Below, piece after piece: positions 62,015-64,000 of a DNA stretch of 64,000 nt. The stretch's first letter is position 1. Each line of letters begins with the position of its first letter. The stretch comes from Streptomyces sp. NBC_00582 (GTDB lineage Bacteria > Actinomycetota > Actinomycetes > Streptomycetales > Streptomycetaceae). Where the stretch lies: the NCBI RefSeq assembly GCF_036345155.1, contig NZ_CP107773.1, positions 124,001-188,000 on the forward strand, given 5' to 3'. Below the pieces are notes generated by a model that was not told the origin of the DNA, ran no database searches, and saw only the letters and a program-made list of their open reading frames with translations. The position numbers and the translations under genes are program-made.

Positions 62015-62694
62015 AGCGCCCCGATGATCATGTACGGGCCGAACGCTACACGCCCTCGTACACGTCCGCGTGCGAGGTTGACTACGGCGCCGAGGGCGAA
62101 CATCGCGAGGGTTCCGAGGAGCACGCTGGCCCAGCTGTGCCAGCCGAGCAGGGCCCCGAGGGTGGGGGCGAGTTTCACGTCGCCGAGTCCGACGCCGCCG
62201 AAGGTCATGAGGAAGAAGGTGGCCGCGAGTGCTGCCGCGGCAGCGAAGGAGCGGAGGAGGCTGCCCTGCTCTCCGTTCGCCGCGGCACCTCCCAGCAGGA
62301 CGATGACCCCGACGAAGGCCGGGAGGGTGAGGACATTCGGGAGCCGGTTCACCTTCGCGTCGATCAGAGCCAGCGTCGTTCCGCATGCGGCGATCCAGTA
62401 GTGCGCCGCGGCTATCCAGCCGGTCAGACCGCTCGCGGCGATGAGGGCGAAGGCGAGTGCGGCCATCGCCTCCGGGAGACCGCGGTTGGTACACCAGGGG
62501 GTCCGGCACGCCGCGCATCGGCCGCGTGGCGGGGCAAGGAGCCGTATGGCTACCCGGGCCGGTGTGCCACAGGCGGGGCAGGAGCGCCGGAGTGGTGCGT
62601 CGGCGGGAACGGTCCAGGCGAACAGCAAGGGCCGTGCGGCCGTCCCGACTAGGAGGCCGGTGAGCAGGGCGACGATAGTCGTCAGCGCGGTCAT
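61990..62694 (-). CDS. Prepilin peptidase (A24 family)
   Basis: 234 residues from ATG 62694. Several membrane segments are evident. The cytoplasmic zinc ribbon CPACG...CAACR sits near residue 40-60. The two catalytic Asp motifs are ALIDAKVNRLPN and GGVGLGDVKLAP (GxGD). It cleaves and often N-methylates type IV prepilin-like proteins at the membrane. No pilin genes are seen in the window; Streptomyces commonly carry single copies. Confidence 0.88.
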   Translation of the reverse strand: MTALTTIVALLTGLLVGTAARPLLFAWTVPADAPLRRSCPACGTPARVAIRLLAPPRGRCAACRTPWCTNRGLPEAMAALAFALIAASGLTGWIAAAHYWIAACGTTLALIDAKVNRLPNVLTLPAFVGVIVLLGGAAANGEQGSLLRSFAAAAALAATFFLMTFGGVGLGDVKLAPTLGALLGWHSWASVLLGTLAMFALGAVVNLARGRVRGRVAFGPYMIIGALCISVCIS

Positions 62695-62789
62695 CACGGC
62701 AGCCCCCGAGCGGTTTCGTTCGACTCCCGGCATATGCCGAGATCTTGGAGCCTAGGCGAGTCGCGCTGTCGGTTCGACCCTCTATCGGC

Positions 62790-62955
62790 CTTATGGCGAA
62801 GACAACGACCAGGTCACAGGGTGCTCCGTGGGTCGATACGCGGTGGATGGGGAGGGCCCGCGCTCCTACCGTCTTATGGCGAAGACAACGACCAGGTCAC
62901 AGGGTGCTCCGTGGGTCGATACGCGGTGGATGGGGAGGGCCCGCGCTCCTACCGT
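62790..62955. repeat. Perfect 83-bp tandem duplication
   Basis: 62790-62872 and 62873-62955 are identical copies, each beginning CTTATGGCGAAGAC and ending CTACCGT. The period of 83 is not a multiple of three, so a coding repeat is unlikely. It lies in the gap between the prepilin peptidase and the DUF2637 gene (62695-63078) and could duplicate promoter or operator elements. It is either recent or maintained by conversion. Confidence 0.9.
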
Positions 62956-63078
62956 TCAGATTCGGGAGCGCGACCGCAGAGAACTGCGGAGGGGCGGAAT
63001 GTCACACGGTCGCCGCTGAGCACACCTCTATGGGCGATGGCGCTGCGCGCACTGGCACGACGAAGGGGGCACGGGTCC

Positions 63079-64000
63079 ATGACGACGACCGCTGATCTCG
63101 GCAAGGCGGTGCCGACTGGGCAACGCGGGCGCCCCCGGGTCGCCTGGACCCGCGGGCGCCGGGTGACATTCGGGGTCATCGGGTTCGGCTCGCTCCTGAT
63201 CGCCCTGACGGGCTTCGTCGGCTCCTACACGGCAGTGCGCGATCTGGCAGAGGAAAAGGGCTTTGGCTGGTTCTCAACTCTTTTTCCGCTTGGGATAGAT
63301 ATCGGCATTATTGTGATGTTGAGTCTTGATCTCGCCCTGACCTGGGTGGACTTGCGGTACCCGTTGCTGCGACACGTTGCATGGCTGCTGACCGTTGCCA
63401 CGGTGGCGTTCAATGCAATGGCTGCATATCCGGACATACTTGCCTCGTCAATGCATGCGACCATACCGCTGCTCTTTATCGCGATTACCGAGGCCGTCAG
63501 GCACGCGGTTGAAACCGCGACGGCCCGTGAGGCAGGGCGGGAGGACAACGCACTCTCGCTGGGCCGCTGGCTGCTCGCCCCGTGGTCGACATGGCTGATC
63601 TGGCGCAGCAGGAAGCTCTGGCCGAGCACGATTCCTTCGTACGAGGTCGCGCTCGAGCTGTACCAGGAGAAGCTGGAGTACCGCCAGGAGTTGCGCGACG
63701 CGTACGGATGGCGTTGGCGCAGGAAGGCGAGGCGTGAAGAGCTCCGGCCGCTGCGCCGCAGCCGTCTTGGGTACGCGGTCCGTCCTGCGGGGATGCCGAC
63801 TCCGACACTGGCACCTGTGCAGCCGGCTGTCCATGAGCTCGTGCCGGACGCCGCATATTCTCCCGAGGGCCTCCCTGGCCGGGCCCTTCCGGCTCCTATG
63901 GAGTCCGGCGCTGCGCAGGCACCGGAGAGTCCCGTCGGCCACTCCCGGTCGCAGTCGCCGGGAGAGTCTGCGGCGGCCGTCACGGAGCCCGAACGCGAGA
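63079..64000 (+). CDS. DUF2637 membrane protein, C-terminus beyond window
   Basis: The frame is open from ATG 63079 to the right edge (307 codons). Four hydrophobic segments span about residues 29-145 (VTFGVIGFGSLLIALTGFV first). A basic region and a proline-rich tail follow. This is the DUF2637 family of actinobacteria. Members occur in Streptomyces integrative conjugative elements and plasmids near spd and replication genes, and also in chromosomes. Function is unknown. Right-hand context is not visible. Confidence 0.8.
   Translation, partial: MTTTADLGKAVPTGQRGRPRVAWTRGRRVTFGVIGFGSLLIALTGFVGSYTAVRDLAEEKGFGWFSTLFPLGIDIGIIVMLSLDLALTWVDLRYPLLRHVAWLLTVATVAFNAMAAYPDILASSMHATIPLLFIAITEAVRHAVETATAREAGREDNALSLGRWLLAPWSTWLIWRSRKLWPSTIPSYEVALELYQEKLEYRQELRDAYGWRWRRKARREELRPLRRSRLGYAVRPAGMPTPTLAPVQPAVHELVPDAAYSPEGLPGRALPAPMESGAAQAPESPVGHSRSQSPGESAAAVTEPERE

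Overview
The window reads as a chromosome segment of a Streptomyces or close relative. It has very high GC with third-position GC bias, frequent GTG and TTG starts, and long runs of genes joined by 4-base ATGA/GTGA overlaps. It also carries a conservon (cvnA-D), CYP154/CYP157-type P450s, DUF2637 and several HTH-plus-repeat regulators with an internal RRxxL segment. Almost everything from 1 to 56893 lies on the minus strand. No rRNA or tRNA gene was recognised.

Layout. (1) 1-5390: a minus-strand operon of two tandem TauD-type dioxygenases, a DUF6875-like protein and an NRPS that runs off the left edge (A-PCP-C so far). (2) 5543-7025: a regulator preceded by iterated TAGCGG sites. (3) 7318-18299: a GFA-type protein, a UDP-sugar dehydrogenase relic, a Nudix-HIT fusion, a frameshifted GNAT, and an operon of phosphotransferase, Nudix, MFS, methyltransferase, methyltransferase-Nudix fusion and PIG-L deacetylase; then an ABC exporter and another Nudix. 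Two divergent promoter regions here share a 149-bp duplicated block. (4) 18389-28747: one long minus-strand operon that begins with QueD, QueE and FolE (GTP to 7-carboxy-7-deazaguanine). It continues with a phosphoribosyltransferase, two thymidylate-kinase-like enzymes, a radical SAM enzyme, a DegT aminotransferase, a HAD phosphatase, a PurC (SAICAR synthetase)-like ligase, a DEDDh exonuclease, a DsbA-like protein and a methyltransferase. QueC is absent. My reading is a deazapurine-type nucleoside or nucleotide natural-product cluster, in which the PurC-like enzyme could amidate the deazapurine carboxylate.

(5) 29191-45135: an unusual defence-like island. It holds an HTH-peptide deformylase fusion, an EEP-family nuclease, a type I-E-derived Cascade (Cas6e, Cas5e, Cas7e and a single-chain Cas8e-Cas11) and, in the cas3 position, a SNF2/DEAD-like helicase with no HD nuclease. 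Upstream lie two STAND (NB-ARC plus TPR) NTPases and two unknown proteins. No cas1, cas2 or cas3 and no ordinary CRISPR array are visible. Two similar hairpins about 62 bp apart sit immediately downstream of cas6e and could be a relic or minimal array. This is the strongest candidate for an unusual system in the window.

(6) 45445-47053: small regulators and a GNAT. (7) 47345-56893: eleven genes in a row with overlapping ends: HATPase, DUF6415-like, unknown, GH15 glycosidase, unknown, CvnA, CvnB, CvnC, CvnD, a CYP157-like P450 lacking ExxR, and a CYP154-like P450. They end at a hairpin with a perfect 13-bp stem. (8) 57106-61691, plus strand: two more paralogous regulators, a TrmO-like protein and a HAD hydrolase, with a 28-bp near-perfect palindrome upstream of one regulator. 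(9) 61754-64000: prepilin peptidase, a perfect 83-bp tandem duplication and the start of a DUF2637 membrane protein, a family frequent in actinomycete integrative conjugative elements.
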